Source: CAZUVQ01 sp964623915 (GTDB taxonomy: Bacteria > Bacillota > Clostridia > UMGS1883 > UMGS1540). From it: a stretch of 29,724 bases of DNA. Position 1 is the first letter of the stretch; each line of letters begins with the position of its first letter. Location of the stretch: positions 1 to 29,724 of the forward strand of contig CAZUVQ010000007.1 in NCBI GenBank assembly GCA_964623915.1, written 5' to 3'. Made by a program: the position numbers and the translations under genes. Below, one piece after another: positions 6,383 to 14,935 of this stretch. Under the pieces are notes generated by a model. The model did not search any database. It was given only the letters and a program-made list of their open reading frames with translations, and had not been told where the DNA came from.

Positions 6383-6941
6383 TGTTTTAAGGCCTCCTTT
6401 GAGGCTTTTCTACAAATTGTTTTATAAATTTAAAATTTCAGGGCTTGAGAACATACCCCAAAAAGGCGGTTGTATTATTGCATCTAATCATCTCGCTTTT
6501 CATGACCCTGTTATTATTGCGGCTTTTATTAAAGACAAATATATAAGTTTTCTTGCCAAGCAAGAGCTTTTTAAGATAAAAATTATCGGCGTCCTTCTCA
6601 AATCTCTTGGTGCAATTCCCATTAACAGGGGGTTGAGGGATGCTCAGACACTTATCAATGCAGTGGAGCACCTAAAAGCAGGAAACACATTTTGTATCTT
6701 TCCTGAGGGGACAAGAATAAAAAACGGAATCAGAATAAAGGGTAAAAAAGGGACAATCAGAATTGCCCGCATGGCAGATGTACCTATAATTCCTGTTCAT
6801 TTAAAAGGCAATTATAAGTTCTTTAGCAAAATTGAGATGGTGATAGGAAAGCCCGTAAGATATGAAATAAATGAAAAAAATCAAGAAATCGAGCTTACCG
6901 AAAAAACAGAAGATTTATTAAACCGCATTTATGATTTATGA
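6369..6941 (+). CDS. plsC: 1-acyl-sn-glycerol-3-phosphate acyltransferase
   Basis: Adds the second acyl chain to lysophosphatidate to form phosphatidate at the cytoplasmic membrane. The catalytic HX4D motif is NHLAFHD (His41, Asp46) and the glycerophosphate-binding motif FPEGTR is at residues 111-116; INRG (86-89) and VPIIPVHLKG complete the family pattern. It has 190 residues. The start lies inside the 3' end of cmk (14-base overlap) and its stop overlaps the next ATG as ATGA. It works in the same pathway as plsY and gpsA at the far end of this window, although they sit in another transcription unit. Confidence 0.93.
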   Translation: MKLIDVLRPPLRLFYKLFYKFKISGLENIPQKGGCIIASNHLAFHDPVIIAAFIKDKYISFLAKQELFKIKIIGVLLKSLGAIPINRGLRDAQTLINAVEHLKAGNTFCIFPEGTRIKNGIRIKGKKGTIRIARMADVPIIPVHLKGNYKFFSKIEMVIGKPVRYEINEKNQEIELTEKTEDLLNRIYDL

Positions 6942-9025
6942 AAGGCTGTGTGCTTGTGAATAAAATAATTTTGGCAAAAACAGCCGGCTTTTGTTTTGGC
7001 GTCACAAGGGCGATTTCCATGGTAGAGGAAAAGACAGCTGAAGGCAAGGTTTATACCTTTGGACCTGTGATTCACAATGAGCATGAAATAAAAAGGTTGC
7101 AAAAGCTTGGAGCAGAGGTTATCGAGTGTATTGACGACATAAAAAGCGGTGACAGAATAATAATAAGAAGCCACGGAATTTCCGAAGAAGAAGAAAATGC
7201 AATTCAAAAAAAAGGCGCACAAATTTTCGATGCAACTTGTCCGTTTGTAAAGAAAATTCACAAAATAGTTTCTGAACACTCGAAAAAAGGTTATACTATA
7301 ATAATATTCGGAGATAAGGGTCATCCTGAGGTTACAGGTATAGAAGGCAGATGCCATGGCAAAAGCTACGTAATATCAGATGAAGATGCAATTTCTTCGG
7401 AAATAATAGGTGAAGATAATCTTTGCATAGTAGCTCAGACTACTGCAAATGAAAGAAAATATAAAAATTTTGTAAAAAATGTAAAAAACTCTTGCAAAAG
7501 TATGGTGTTTTTTGATACAATATGTAATGCTACGCGAAATAGACAAGATGAGGCTTATAAATTATCATGCAAATGTGATTGTATAATTATCATAGGTGAC
7601 AAAAAAAGCAGGAATACGTTAAAGCTCTTTGAGGTTGCGTCGGAAAACTGTGATAATGTTTATCACATTGAAAAAGCAGAAGATCTTGATAATCTCAAAC
7701 TGGCGGGCACAATTGGAATTACAGCCGGGGCATCAGCGCCGGATTGGATAATTAAGGAGGTTTTTAATACGATGGAAGAGAACGTTTCAAAGAATGAACT
7801 CATTTTTGCCGAGGAATTTGAAAAGTCGCTTATTACTTTAAATACAGGAGATGTGGTCAAGGGTACAGTTATCGGTATTACCCCGACCGAGGTTTTTGTT
7901 GACCTTGGGTACAAGGCTGACGGAGTTATTAACGCCACGGAAATATCTGACGACCCAACAGTAAATCCTGAAGATGTACTTAAAGTTGGCGATGAAATCG
8001 AAGCCTATGTCTATCGCGTCAGTGACGTTGAGGGAACAGTAGGTCTTTCAATCAGAAAGATTAGGTTTATGAAGGAATGGGAAAACATTCAAAAAGCCTT
8101 TGACGAAAAGCGCGACATTAAAGGTAAAATTATTGAAGCCGTTAAGGGTGGTGTTATTGCCGTTTCTAACGGAGCAAGGATTTTCATTCCCGCAACATTG
8201 GCAAATGACAGGTACATTAAAGATTTATCAGTACTTGTCGGTAACGAGGTTCCCATAAGGTTACGTGAAGTAAACAGAGCGCGCAAAAAGATTGTAGGTT
8301 CTGTCAAAGATATTCTTGTAGAAGAAAAAGAAAAGATAACAGAAGAATTCTGGGCAAAGATTATTGAGGGTCAAAATGAATTCGAAGGTGTTGTAAAAAC
8401 CATTACCAATTTTGGTGCTTTTATTGATATCGGCGGAGTTGACGGTTTAGTTCATGTTTCAGAGCTTTCTTGGACGCATATTAAGCACCCGTCAGATGTC
8501 TTGACGGTTGGAGATATAATTAAGGTAACCCTTATAGAAGCAAATCGTGAAACAGGCAAAATATCACTCGGTTACAGAAGAGCTGAAGACAATCCATGGG
8601 AAATAGCAAAAGCAAAGCTTAACGTTGGTGATGTTGTTTCATGTAAAGTAGTTCGCCTTGTACAGTTTGGTGCTTTTGTAGAAATTATGCCGGGTATCGA
8701 CGGGCTTATTCATATTTCACAAATTGCCGATAAGAGAATAGGCAAACCTTCCGATGAATTGTCTATTGGACAAGAAGTAGAAGCAAAAATAACAGATGTT
8801 AACTGGGAAGATAAAAAGATTGCACTTAGTATCCGTGCACTTATTTCCGAAGAGGACAATCAGGCGACAGAGGAAATTGCAACAGAGGATAGTCAGGCAA
8901 CAGAGGAAATTCCCGAAGAGGATAATCAAGCAGCAGAGGTTACTTCCGAAGCAGATGAACAAGTTCCGGAGCCGGATGTGAAGGAATCAGTAGAAATTTT
9001 AGAAGAAATTTCAGGAGAAAATTAA
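6938..9025 (+). CDS. ispH-rpsA: Bifunctional IspH (HMBPP reductase) - ribosomal protein S1 fusion
   Basis: Residues ~7-278 are 4-hydroxy-3-methylbut-2-enyl diphosphate reductase, last step of the MEP isoprenoid pathway; the [4Fe-4S] ligands are Cys19 (GFCFGV), Cys101 (DATCPFV) and Cys196 (DTICNAT), with His46, His79 and His129 in the conserved positions. From ~302 on there are four S1 RNA-binding repeats (starting GDVVKGTV, RDIKGKI, NEFEGVV and GDVVSCKV), the third and fourth with the typical NFGAFIDI and FGAFVEI cores. An acidic tail with three 11-residue repeats ends the protein. This fusion is known in Clostridia. Translation may start at ATG 6938 (coupled to plsC, no clear binding site) or at GTG 6956 (AAAGG ten bases upstream). 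An internal start at 7772 could give free S1. Confidence 0.95.
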   Translation: MKGCVLVNKIILAKTAGFCFGVTRAISMVEEKTAEGKVYTFGPVIHNEHEIKRLQKLGAEVIECIDDIKSGDRIIIRSHGISEEEENAIQKKGAQIFDATCPFVKKIHKIVSEHSKKGYTIIIFGDKGHPEVTGIEGRCHGKSYVISDEDAISSEIIGEDNLCIVAQTTANERKYKNFVKNVKNSCKSMVFFDTICNATRNRQDEAYKLSCKCDCIIIIGDKKSRNTLKLFEVASENCDNVYHIEKAEDLDNLKLAGTIGITAGASAPDWIIKEVFNTMEENVSKNELIFAEEFEKSLITLNTGDVVKGTVIGITPTEVFVDLGYKADGVINATEISDDPTVNPEDVLKVGDEIEAYVYRVSDVEGTVGLSIRKIRFMKEWENIQKAFDEKRDIKGKIIEAVKGGVIAVSNGARIFIPATLANDRYIKDLSVLVGNEVPIRLREVNRARKKIVGSVKDILVEEKEKITEEFWAKIIEGQNEFEGVVKTITNFGAFIDIGGVDGLVHVSELSWTHIKHPSDVLTVGDIIKVTLIEANRETGKISLGYRRAEDNPWEIAKAKLNVGDVVSCKVVRLVQFGAFVEIMPGIDGLIHISQIADKRIGKPSDELSIGQEVEAKITDVNWEDKKIALSIRALISEEDNQATEEIATEDSQATEEIPEEDNQAAEVTSEADEQVPEPDVKESVEILEEISGEN
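7754..7774 (+). promoter_or_regulatory. Internal ribosome binding site and ATG at the IspH/S1 junction
   Basis: AAGGAGG at 7754-7760 is a full match to the anti-16S core, and an in-frame ATG follows at 7772 (11-base gap, longer than the usual 5-9). The ATG is codon 279, between the end of IspH and the first S1 repeat, so initiation there would give a stand-alone S1. Caution: the AAGGAGG encodes Lys-Glu-Val in the conserved WIIKEV end of IspH and may simply reflect protein constraint. Confidence 0.45.
8852..8950 (+). repeat. Three imperfect 33-bp tandem repeats in the S1 acidic tail
   Basis: Units at 8852-8884, 8885-8917 and 8918-8950 encode EDNQATEEIAT, EDSQATEEIPE and EDNQAAEVTSE. The first two are nearly identical at DNA level and the third is more diverged. 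The repeat keeps frame and lies after the last S1 domain, in a stretch expected to be disordered. Copy number could vary between strains by slippage. Confidence 0.85.
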
Positions 9026-9032
9026 TAAACTG

Positions 9033-9057
9033 CGGCGGTAAAATTACCGCCGTTTTT
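9033..9057 (+). terminator. Rho-independent terminator after ispH-rpsA
   Basis: CGGCGGTA (9033-9040) pairs with TACCGCCG (9045-9052) around a four-base loop and is followed by five T. It closes the long plus-strand run that began at 1330. The promoter of the next operon begins three bases later. Confidence 0.92.
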
Positions 9058-9059
9058 AA

Positions 9060-9088
9060 TTGACATTATTTGTAAAAAGTTGTATAAT
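9060..9088 (+). promoter_or_regulatory. Consensus sigma-A promoter of the gatCAB operon
   Basis: TTGACA (9060-9065), a 17-base spacer and TATAAT (9083-9088) match the vegetative consensus at all twelve positions. The transcript should begin near 9095, giving a leader of about 70 bases before gatC. Confidence 0.93.
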
Positions 9089-9132
9089 ATCAAGGATAAC
9101 ATGTAGAATTTTTCTTTGATGAATACGAAGGC

Positions 9133-9147
9133 TTTGCCGGCGGCAAA
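9133..9147 (+). promoter_or_regulatory. Small hairpin in the gatC leader
   Basis: TTTGCC (9133-9138) pairs with GGCAAA (9142-9147) with a three-base loop, ending eight bases before the GAGGTGG binding site. It may stabilise the 5' end or tune initiation. No T-run follows and no anti-binding-site sequence is evident in this leader. Confidence 0.4.
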
Positions 9148-9163
9148 ATAGTATGAGGTGGAT

Positions 9164-9442
9164 ATGGAGATTTCTGATGAAATTATTAACAAAACAATAA
9201 TGCTATCAGGTTTTCAATCAGAGAAAATATCGCAAGATATGAAAGAAAGCCTTAAAAGAATTGTTTTGTTTGCAGGAAAAATCAATGCTTTTAAAGATAA
9301 TGCAAATGCTTTAGAAAACTTTGTATCAGTAGATTCACTGCGTGATGACAGTATAGATGCTTCACTGCCTCGTAATGAATTATTGAGTAATGCACAAAAT
9401 ACAATTGATGGTTTTTTTACAGTAAATAAAATTCTGGAGTAA
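9164..9442 (+). CDS. gatC: Asp/Glu-tRNA amidotransferase subunit C
   Basis: Small stabilising subunit of GatCAB, which turns Glu-tRNA(Gln) and/or Asp-tRNA(Asn) into the amide forms. The 92 residues show the family endings LRDDSIDASLPRNELLSNA and DGFFTVNKILE. I chose ATG 9164, preceded by GAGG (9155-9158), over the in-frame GTG two codons earlier, which overlaps the binding site itself. It is first gene after the consensus promoter and is three bases upstream of gatA. Confidence 0.92.
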   Translation: MEISDEIINKTIMLSGFQSEKISQDMKESLKRIVLFAGKINAFKDNANALENFVSVDSLRDDSIDASLPRNELLSNAQNTIDGFFTVNKILE

Positions 9443-9445
9443 TCT

Positions 9446-10873
9446 ATGAGCAGTATTCTGAATTTCAGTGTAGCAAAGCTCTCACGGCTTATGAGAGAAA
9501 AAGAGCTTTCGTCATACGATATTACAATTGAATATCTAAAAAAGATTACAGAAGAACAGAAAGAAAACAATGCATATATAACTGTTTTGCATGATGAAGC
9601 GAAAAAATCAGCTGAAAAAAATGACAATGCAAGAATAAAGGGCGAAATAACATCTGATATTGCAGGGATACCCTTTGCTGTCAAAGATAATATATGCACA
9701 AAAGGTATTAAAACAACCTGTGGCAGTAAAATGCTTGAAAACTACGTTCCGGTATATAATGCAAAGGTAATGGAGCTTCTTTCGGAATGTGTTGTTTTAG
9801 GCAAAACAAATATGGATGAATTTGCAATGGGAGTATCCTCTGAATCCTCATATTTCGGGCCTGTTAAAAATCCTTTTTGCAGTGGAAGGATTCCCGGCGG
9901 TTCTTCTTCGGGAAGTGCTGTGTCGGTGGCTTCAAATGAAGCCGCATTTGCGCTTGGGTCTGACACCGGCGGTTCCGTAAGGCAACCATCATCTTTCTGC
10001 GATGTTGTAGGCTATAAACCAAGCTATGGACTTGTTTCAAGGTATGGGCTTATTGCGTTTGCACCTTCGTTTGACCAGATTGGAATTATTTCGAAAAACG
10101 TGCCTGACTGTGCCCTGGTTGCACAAAACATCTGCCGATATGACAGAAATGATTCCACTTCCGAAAACATAGATATCCCCTTTGCAGATGCATTGAGCTT
10201 TTCTGTAAAAGGGAAAAAAGTTGCAGTTCCTTATGAGCTTATTACAGGGTATTCAAAAGAAAAAATTCTTTTGGCTGCATCCCTATTTGCCAGTGAAGGT
10301 GCTGAGGTTGAATGTATTGATTTACCTTATGCTGACTGTTTCCTTGAGGCTTATTATATACTATCATCTGCTGAAGCGAGCTCAAACCTTGGTAGGTTTG
10401 ACGGTGTTAGATATGGTTATGTTGCAGAAGGCTGTGGCTCTGCTGACGAGGTAATAAGAAATTCAAGAACAGAAGGCTTTGGGAGCGAAGTAAAAAGAAG
10501 AATTATTCTCGGAACTTTTTCACTTTCGGCAGGGTATATTGACGATTATTATAATAAAGCCTTGAATTTAAGAAATTCTCTGATTTCTGAATACAATAAG
10601 ATTTTTTCTATGTATGATTTTATTTTATCCCCTGTTTCAAAATCTGAACCATGGGCTTTTGGGACAAAACAGGATGTTGATATGTATGTCAGCGATATGT
10701 GTACGGTTGCCGCAAACCTTATAGGTGCGCCGGCAATATCAGTTCCGGCAGGGTATACAAAAAGCGGTTTTCCGGCAGGGGTTCAGCTTATGGCAGGGAA
10801 GTTTTGCGATGCTAAGCTACTTGGTGCTGCCGCCCTATTAGAACAAGGTATTGGGGGAGGCACTCATGTTTGA
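9446..10873 (+). CDS. gatA: Asp/Glu-tRNA amidotransferase subunit A (amidase)
   Basis: Catalytic glutaminase subunit that releases ammonia from glutamine and feeds it to GatB. The amidase-signature Ser-cisSer-Lys triad is visible: Lys80 in AVKDN, the serine loop GGSSSGSA (151-158) and the nucleophile Ser177 in TGGSVRQP. Further family blocks are GKTNMDEFAMG (119-129) and SVPAGYTKSGFPAGVQLM near the end. It has 475 residues, normal for GatA. It lies three bases after gatC, and its last codons overlap the gatB start by eight bases. Confidence 0.96.
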   Translation: MSSILNFSVAKLSRLMREKELSSYDITIEYLKKITEEQKENNAYITVLHDEAKKSAEKNDNARIKGEITSDIAGIPFAVKDNICTKGIKTTCGSKMLENYVPVYNAKVMELLSECVVLGKTNMDEFAMGVSSESSYFGPVKNPFCSGRIPGGSSSGSAVSVASNEAAFALGSDTGGSVRQPSSFCDVVGYKPSYGLVSRYGLIAFAPSFDQIGIISKNVPDCALVAQNICRYDRNDSTSENIDIPFADALSFSVKGKKVAVPYELITGYSKEKILLAASLFASEGAEVECIDLPYADCFLEAYYILSSAEASSNLGRFDGVRYGYVAEGCGSADEVIRNSRTEGFGSEVKRRIILGTFSLSAGYIDDYYNKALNLRNSLISEYNKIFSMYDFILSPVSKSEPWAFGTKQDVDMYVSDMCTVAANLIGAPAISVPAGYTKSGFPAGVQLMAGKFCDAKLLGAAALLEQGIGGGTHV

Positions 10874-12281
10874 AACGGTAATAGGGCTTGAAGTTCACGC
10901 AGAGCTTGCAACAAAAAGCAAAATTTTCTGCTCGTGTAAAAATGAGTTTGGCGGTGAGCCAAATATAAGGTGCTGTCCCGTTTGCACAGGTATGCCGGGT
11001 GCGTTGCCTGTGTTAAATAAGGAGGCGGTAAGGCTTTGCATTTTGGCGGGGCTTGCCACAAACTGTGAAATATCATCCGTTTTCACTATGGCAAGAAAAA
11101 ATTACTTTTATCCCGACCTTCCGAAAGCATATCAGATTACACAGCTTGAAAAGCCTTTATGCACGAACGGTTTTTTAGAGCTATCAAATAGTAAAAAAAT
11201 AAGAATAAACAGAATACATATAGAAGAAGATGCAGGAAAATTACTGCATGATCAGGATGTTTTGTTTACGTTTATAGATTATAACAGATGTGGTATTCCT
11301 TTAATCGAAATTGTTTCAGAGCCTGATATGAGCAGTGCTGATGAGGCGTTGGAATTTCTTGAAAAGGTCAAAACAATTTTAAAATTTACAGGTGTTTCCG
11401 ATTGTAAAATGCAGGAAGGCTCCCTTCGCTGTGATGTTAATATTTCTGTTAAGGATAAAGGAAAACAAGGGTTAAATCAAAGGGTTGAATATAAAAACTT
11501 AAATTCATTCAGCGCAGCGGCAAGGGCAATCCAATATGAAGAAGCAAGACAGGTTAATAGATATAAAAAATCAGAAACCGTGGATGCCGCCACTATGAAA
11601 TGGGACGATTTAAAAGGGGAAGGTATATTGATGCGTTCTAAAGAGGAAGCAATGGATTATTGTTATTTCCCGGAGCCTGATATTCCGCCAATTCATATTC
11701 CGAAAGATTTTATTTTTTCAATAAAATCTGCAATGCCAGTATTGCCTGATGAATTAAAAAGGAAATATATAAATTTAGGTGTTTCAAAATCTGATGCGGA
11801 TATGATTTCAAAAGACACTGTATTGAACAATTTGTTTGAATATTCTCTCGGAGTAGAAATTTTGCCACAGCAAACAGCGAGCGTTTTGACAGGCGAATAT
11901 AAATCACTTATAAATGAGCTTGGCAACAAAAATATTTCCCAAAAAAGCTTTTCAGACCTTTTGAAAATGACAGAGCAAGGGGAAATAAACCGCAAAATTC
12001 TAAAAAAAATACTAAGAGTTATGTTAACAGATGGGGGAGAGCCTGCCGAAATTTGTGAAAGGCTGTCACTTAAACAGATAAGCGACGATAATGAAGTAAG
12101 ATGCCTTGTGCAGAAAACGCTTGACGAAAACCCCGGTGCTTTAAAAGATTATTTGACCGGAAAAAAAGAGGCGGCCGGTTTTCTTGTTGGCAGTGTTATG
12201 AAAATGACAGGCGGCAGAGCAAACCCTGCGATAGTTAAAAAAGCCGTTATAGATATTCTTGAAAACCAAAAGGAGAAATGA
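10866..12281 (+). CDS. gatB: Asp/Glu-tRNA amidotransferase subunit B
   Basis: Binds the mischarged tRNA, activates its side chain with ATP and completes transamidation. The 471 residues show ETVIGLEVHAEL (3-14), the zinc-binding cysteines Cys22, Cys24 (FCSC) and Cys37, Cys40 (CCPVC), MARKNYFYPDLPKAYQITQ and, at the end, the YqeY-like tail domain. GGGGGAGG at 10853-10860 is five bases from ATG 10866; a TTG at 10851 is in frame but overlaps that site. The ATG lies inside gatA, so translation is coupled. Confidence 0.96.
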   Translation: MFETVIGLEVHAELATKSKIFCSCKNEFGGEPNIRCCPVCTGMPGALPVLNKEAVRLCILAGLATNCEISSVFTMARKNYFYPDLPKAYQITQLEKPLCTNGFLELSNSKKIRINRIHIEEDAGKLLHDQDVLFTFIDYNRCGIPLIEIVSEPDMSSADEALEFLEKVKTILKFTGVSDCKMQEGSLRCDVNISVKDKGKQGLNQRVEYKNLNSFSAAARAIQYEEARQVNRYKKSETVDAATMKWDDLKGEGILMRSKEEAMDYCYFPEPDIPPIHIPKDFIFSIKSAMPVLPDELKRKYINLGVSKSDADMISKDTVLNNLFEYSLGVEILPQQTASVLTGEYKSLINELGNKNISQKSFSDLLKMTEQGEINRKILKKILRVMLTDGGEPAEICERLSLKQISDDNEVRCLVQKTLDENPGALKDYLTGKKEAAGFLVGSVMKMTGGRANPAIVKKAVIDILENQKEK

Positions 12282-12282
12282 A

Positions 12283-13713
12283 ATGAGAGATGTATATGAA
12301 AGCCCGTTAAACTCAAGATACGCAAGCTATGAAATGCAGCATCTTTTTTCGGCGGACAAAAAGTTTCGTACATGGAGAAAGCTTTGGATTGCGCTTGCCG
12401 AAGCGGAAAATGAACTTGGTCTTCCCGTATCAAAAGAGCAGATTGAAGAGCTTAAAAAATTTGCCGACGATATTAATTACGAAGTTGCAGAAAAAAGGGA
12501 AAAGGAAGTGCGGCATGATGTAATGGCGCATGTTCATGCATACGGTGAACAATGCCCCATGGCAAAGCCCATAATCCACCTTGGCGCAACATCTTGTTAT
12601 GTGGGCGATAATACCGACATTATACTTATGTATGAAGGCCTTGAAATCATAAAAAACAAACTGCTTGGCGTAGTTTCGGCACTTTCTGACTTTGCAATAA
12701 AATATAAGAATATGCCAACGATGGGTTTTACTCATTATCAGCCGGCACAGCTTACTACTGTGGGAAAACGGGCAACATTATGGATTCAGGATTTAATGAT
12801 GGATTTTGATGACATATTGCATCTTATGGAATCCTTTAAATTATTAGGCTCAAAAGGTACTACGGGCACGCAGGCGAGTTTTTTGGAACTGTTTGACAAT
12901 GATTCAGAAAAAGTTTTGGCACTTGATAAAAAAATAGCCGCAAAAATGGGTTTTGATGACGTCTTTCCCGTAACGGGACAAACATATCCGAGAAAGCTTG
13001 ACAGTAGAGTGATTAATGTGCTAAACTGTATAGCGCAGTCATCGTATAAATTTGGAAATGATATAAGACTTTTACAAAACCTGAAAGAAATAGAAGAACC
13101 ATTTGAGAAAAATCAGATTGGTTCCTCCGCTATGGCATATAAGAGAAATCCAATGAGGACAGAGAGAATGTGCTCACTTGCCCGCCATGTGATTTCACTT
13201 TCAATAAGCCCTGCAATTACTGCTTCCACACAGTGGTTTGAGAGAACGCTTGATGATTCAGCAAACAAGAGAATTGTTATACCTGAAGCATTTTTAGCTG
13301 TTGATGCCATTTTAAATATTTATTTGAATGTAGCAGAAGGTCTTGTTGTTTATCCTAAAGTAATAAATGCGAGGATAATGCGTGAACTGCCGTTTATGGC
13401 AACAGAAAACATTATGATGAACGCAGTTAAAAAGGGCGGTGACAGACAACAGCTCCATGAAAGAATAAGAGTTCTTTCCATGGAATCTGCACGGATTGTC
13501 AAAGGTGAAGGTAAGGATTGTGACCTTATAGACAGAATTGCCGCCGACGAGCTTTTTTGCATGAGCCGTGAAGAGCTTTCTTTGGTGCTTGAACCTTCTT
13601 TATATATCGGTCGTTCAGCCGAGCAAACAGAAGAATATATTGATGGTTTTGTAAAGCCTGTACTTATAGAATATAAAGATAAAATAAATAAAACAGCAGA
13701 GCTGTTTGTTTGA
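12283..13713 (+). CDS. purB: Adenylosuccinate lyase
   Basis: Acts twice in purine synthesis: on SAICAR and on adenylosuccinate, each time releasing fumarate. The fumarase/aspartase-family signature GSSAMAYKRNP is at residues 280-290 with the mobile-loop serine; other active-site regions are VRHDVMAHVHAYGE (77-90), HLGATSCYVGDNTD (99-112) and THYQPAQ (150-156, His151). The 476-residue form resembles the longer type common in Clostridia. AGGAG at 12271-12275 fixes ATG 12283; an in-frame TTG upstream lies inside gatB and has no binding site. It starts one base after the gatB stop. Confidence 0.95.
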   Translation: MRDVYESPLNSRYASYEMQHLFSADKKFRTWRKLWIALAEAENELGLPVSKEQIEELKKFADDINYEVAEKREKEVRHDVMAHVHAYGEQCPMAKPIIHLGATSCYVGDNTDIILMYEGLEIIKNKLLGVVSALSDFAIKYKNMPTMGFTHYQPAQLTTVGKRATLWIQDLMMDFDDILHLMESFKLLGSKGTTGTQASFLELFDNDSEKVLALDKKIAAKMGFDDVFPVTGQTYPRKLDSRVINVLNCIAQSSYKFGNDIRLLQNLKEIEEPFEKNQIGSSAMAYKRNPMRTERMCSLARHVISLSISPAITASTQWFERTLDDSANKRIVIPEAFLAVDAILNIYLNVAEGLVVYPKVINARIMRELPFMATENIMMNAVKKGGDRQQLHERIRVLSMESARIVKGEGKDCDLIDRIAADELFCMSREELSLVLEPSLYIGRSAEQTEEYIDGFVKPVLIEYKDKINKTAELFV

Positions 13714-13732
13714 TATGAGGAGGATATTTAAA

Positions 13733-14758
13733 ATGACAAAAAAGGTAGTAACATTTGGTGAAATAATGATGAGGCTTACTGCTCCGGAGTATAAGAGATT
13801 TGAGCAGTGTGATAACCTTGATATTACATTCGGCGGCGGCGAAGCCAATGTTTCAGTTGCTGTGACGAATTACGGCCTTGAGGGTGAATTTGTAACAAAG
13901 CTGCCCGATAACGCATGGGGGCAGGCGGCTATTAATCATCTCAGAAGATATGGTGTAAAAACTGACAATGTTGTTCGCGGCGGCGACAGGATAGGAACAT
14001 ATTATGTTGAAATGGGTGCTGCAATGCGTCCTTCGCAGGTTCTTTATGACAGGGCACATTCCTCGATAGCTGAAGCTAATCCCGATGAATTTGATTATAA
14101 GTCAATACTTGAGGGTGCAACGTGGTTTCATACAACAGGTATTTCTCCTGCTTTAAGCGATAATGCCGCTGTTATTACAGAAAACTTTTTAAGAACCGCT
14201 AAGGAATTGGACATTACAACAAGCATTGATCTTAATTTCAGAAAAAAGCTCTGGACAAGTGAAAAAGCCATCAGTGTTATGACACGACTGTGTAAATATG
14301 TTGATGTTTGTATCGGAAATGAAGAGGATGCGGAAAAAACACTTGGTTTTAAAGCCTCCAAAACCGATGTTACAAAAGGTGAGCTCAATGTCGAGGGTTA
14401 TAAAGACGTATTTCGCCAAATGAAAGAAAAATTTGGTTTCAAATACATTGCAACCACACTTCGTGAAAGCTATTCGGCTTTTGATAATGGCTGGTCGGCA
14501 GCTACCTATGACGGTGAAAACTTTTACCATACAAAAAAATACGATATTCATATAATTGACCGTGTCGGCGGTGGTGATTCTTTTGCAAGCGGATTTATTT
14601 ATGGTCTGATAGCCGGAAAATCAATGGAGGATGCCGCTGAATTTGCAGCAGCAGCATCTGCACTAAAGCACACAATCCCCGGTGATATTAATCATGTAAC
14701 TGTAAAGGAAGTTGAAAACCTGTTAAAAGGTGACGGTTCAGGTCGTGTTCAAAGATAA
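13733..14758 (+). CDS. PfkB/ribokinase-family sugar kinase, probably 2-keto-3-deoxygluconate kinase-like
   Basis: A 341-residue carbohydrate kinase. The N-terminal PfkB region is FGGGEANVSVAV (33-44), and the C-terminal signature DRVGGGDSFASGF (276-288) holds the catalytic base Asp282. The opening VVTFGEIMMRLTAPEY and the RIGTYYVEMGAAMRPSQVLYDR block are like KdgK-type enzymes, which phosphorylate 2-keto-3-deoxygluconate, but no aldolase or uronate gene lies nearby to confirm this. GAGGAGG (13717-13723) is nine bases from ATG 13733; the upstream in-frame ATGs overlap that site or purB. Last gene of the gatCAB-purB operon. Confidence 0.85.
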   Translation: MTKKVVTFGEIMMRLTAPEYKRFEQCDNLDITFGGGEANVSVAVTNYGLEGEFVTKLPDNAWGQAAINHLRRYGVKTDNVVRGGDRIGTYYVEMGAAMRPSQVLYDRAHSSIAEANPDEFDYKSILEGATWFHTTGISPALSDNAAVITENFLRTAKELDITTSIDLNFRKKLWTSEKAISVMTRLCKYVDVCIGNEEDAEKTLGFKASKTDVTKGELNVEGYKDVFRQMKEKFGFKYIATTLRESYSAFDNGWSAATYDGENFYHTKKYDIHIIDRVGGGDSFASGFIYGLIAGKSMEDAAEFAAAASALKHTIPGDINHVTVKEVENLLKGDGSGRVQR

Positions 14759-14780
14759 AAGATAGTTAAAAAAAGAAATT

Positions 14781-14806
14781 TGACGGTTTTTGCCGTCATT
14801 TTTTTT
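14781..14806 (+). terminator. Rho-independent terminator after the sugar kinase gene
   Basis: TGACGG (14781-14786) pairs with CCGTCA (14793-14798) around a six-base loop, then eight T (14799-14806) and a second T-run shortly after. It ends the gatCAB-purB-kinase transcript. Confidence 0.9.
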
Positions 14807-14878
14807 ATTATTTTTTGCAAAAAAGTTATTTTTTTTTGAATAAAATGGCAAAATTGTTAATAAAATTGATACAAAGTA

Positions 14879-14907
14879 TTGACAAATTGTGAACTATGCA
14901 ATATTAT
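14879..14907 (+). promoter_or_regulatory. Sigma-A promoter of the amino acid permease gene
   Basis: TTGACA (14879-14884), a 17-base spacer and TATTAT (14902-14907) match the consensus at eleven of twelve positions. The transcript should start near 14914, leaving only about 20 bases before the TTG start codon. The AT-rich stretch from 14807 to 14878 shows nothing else I can support. Confidence 0.87.
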
Positions 14908-14935
14908 GTTTCTATATTATTGGGAGGTGTATATT

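Noticed and set aside
9095..9163. T-box or riboswitch in the gatC leader
   Set aside because: The leader is under 70 bases, has one small hairpin and no T-box sequence or terminator.
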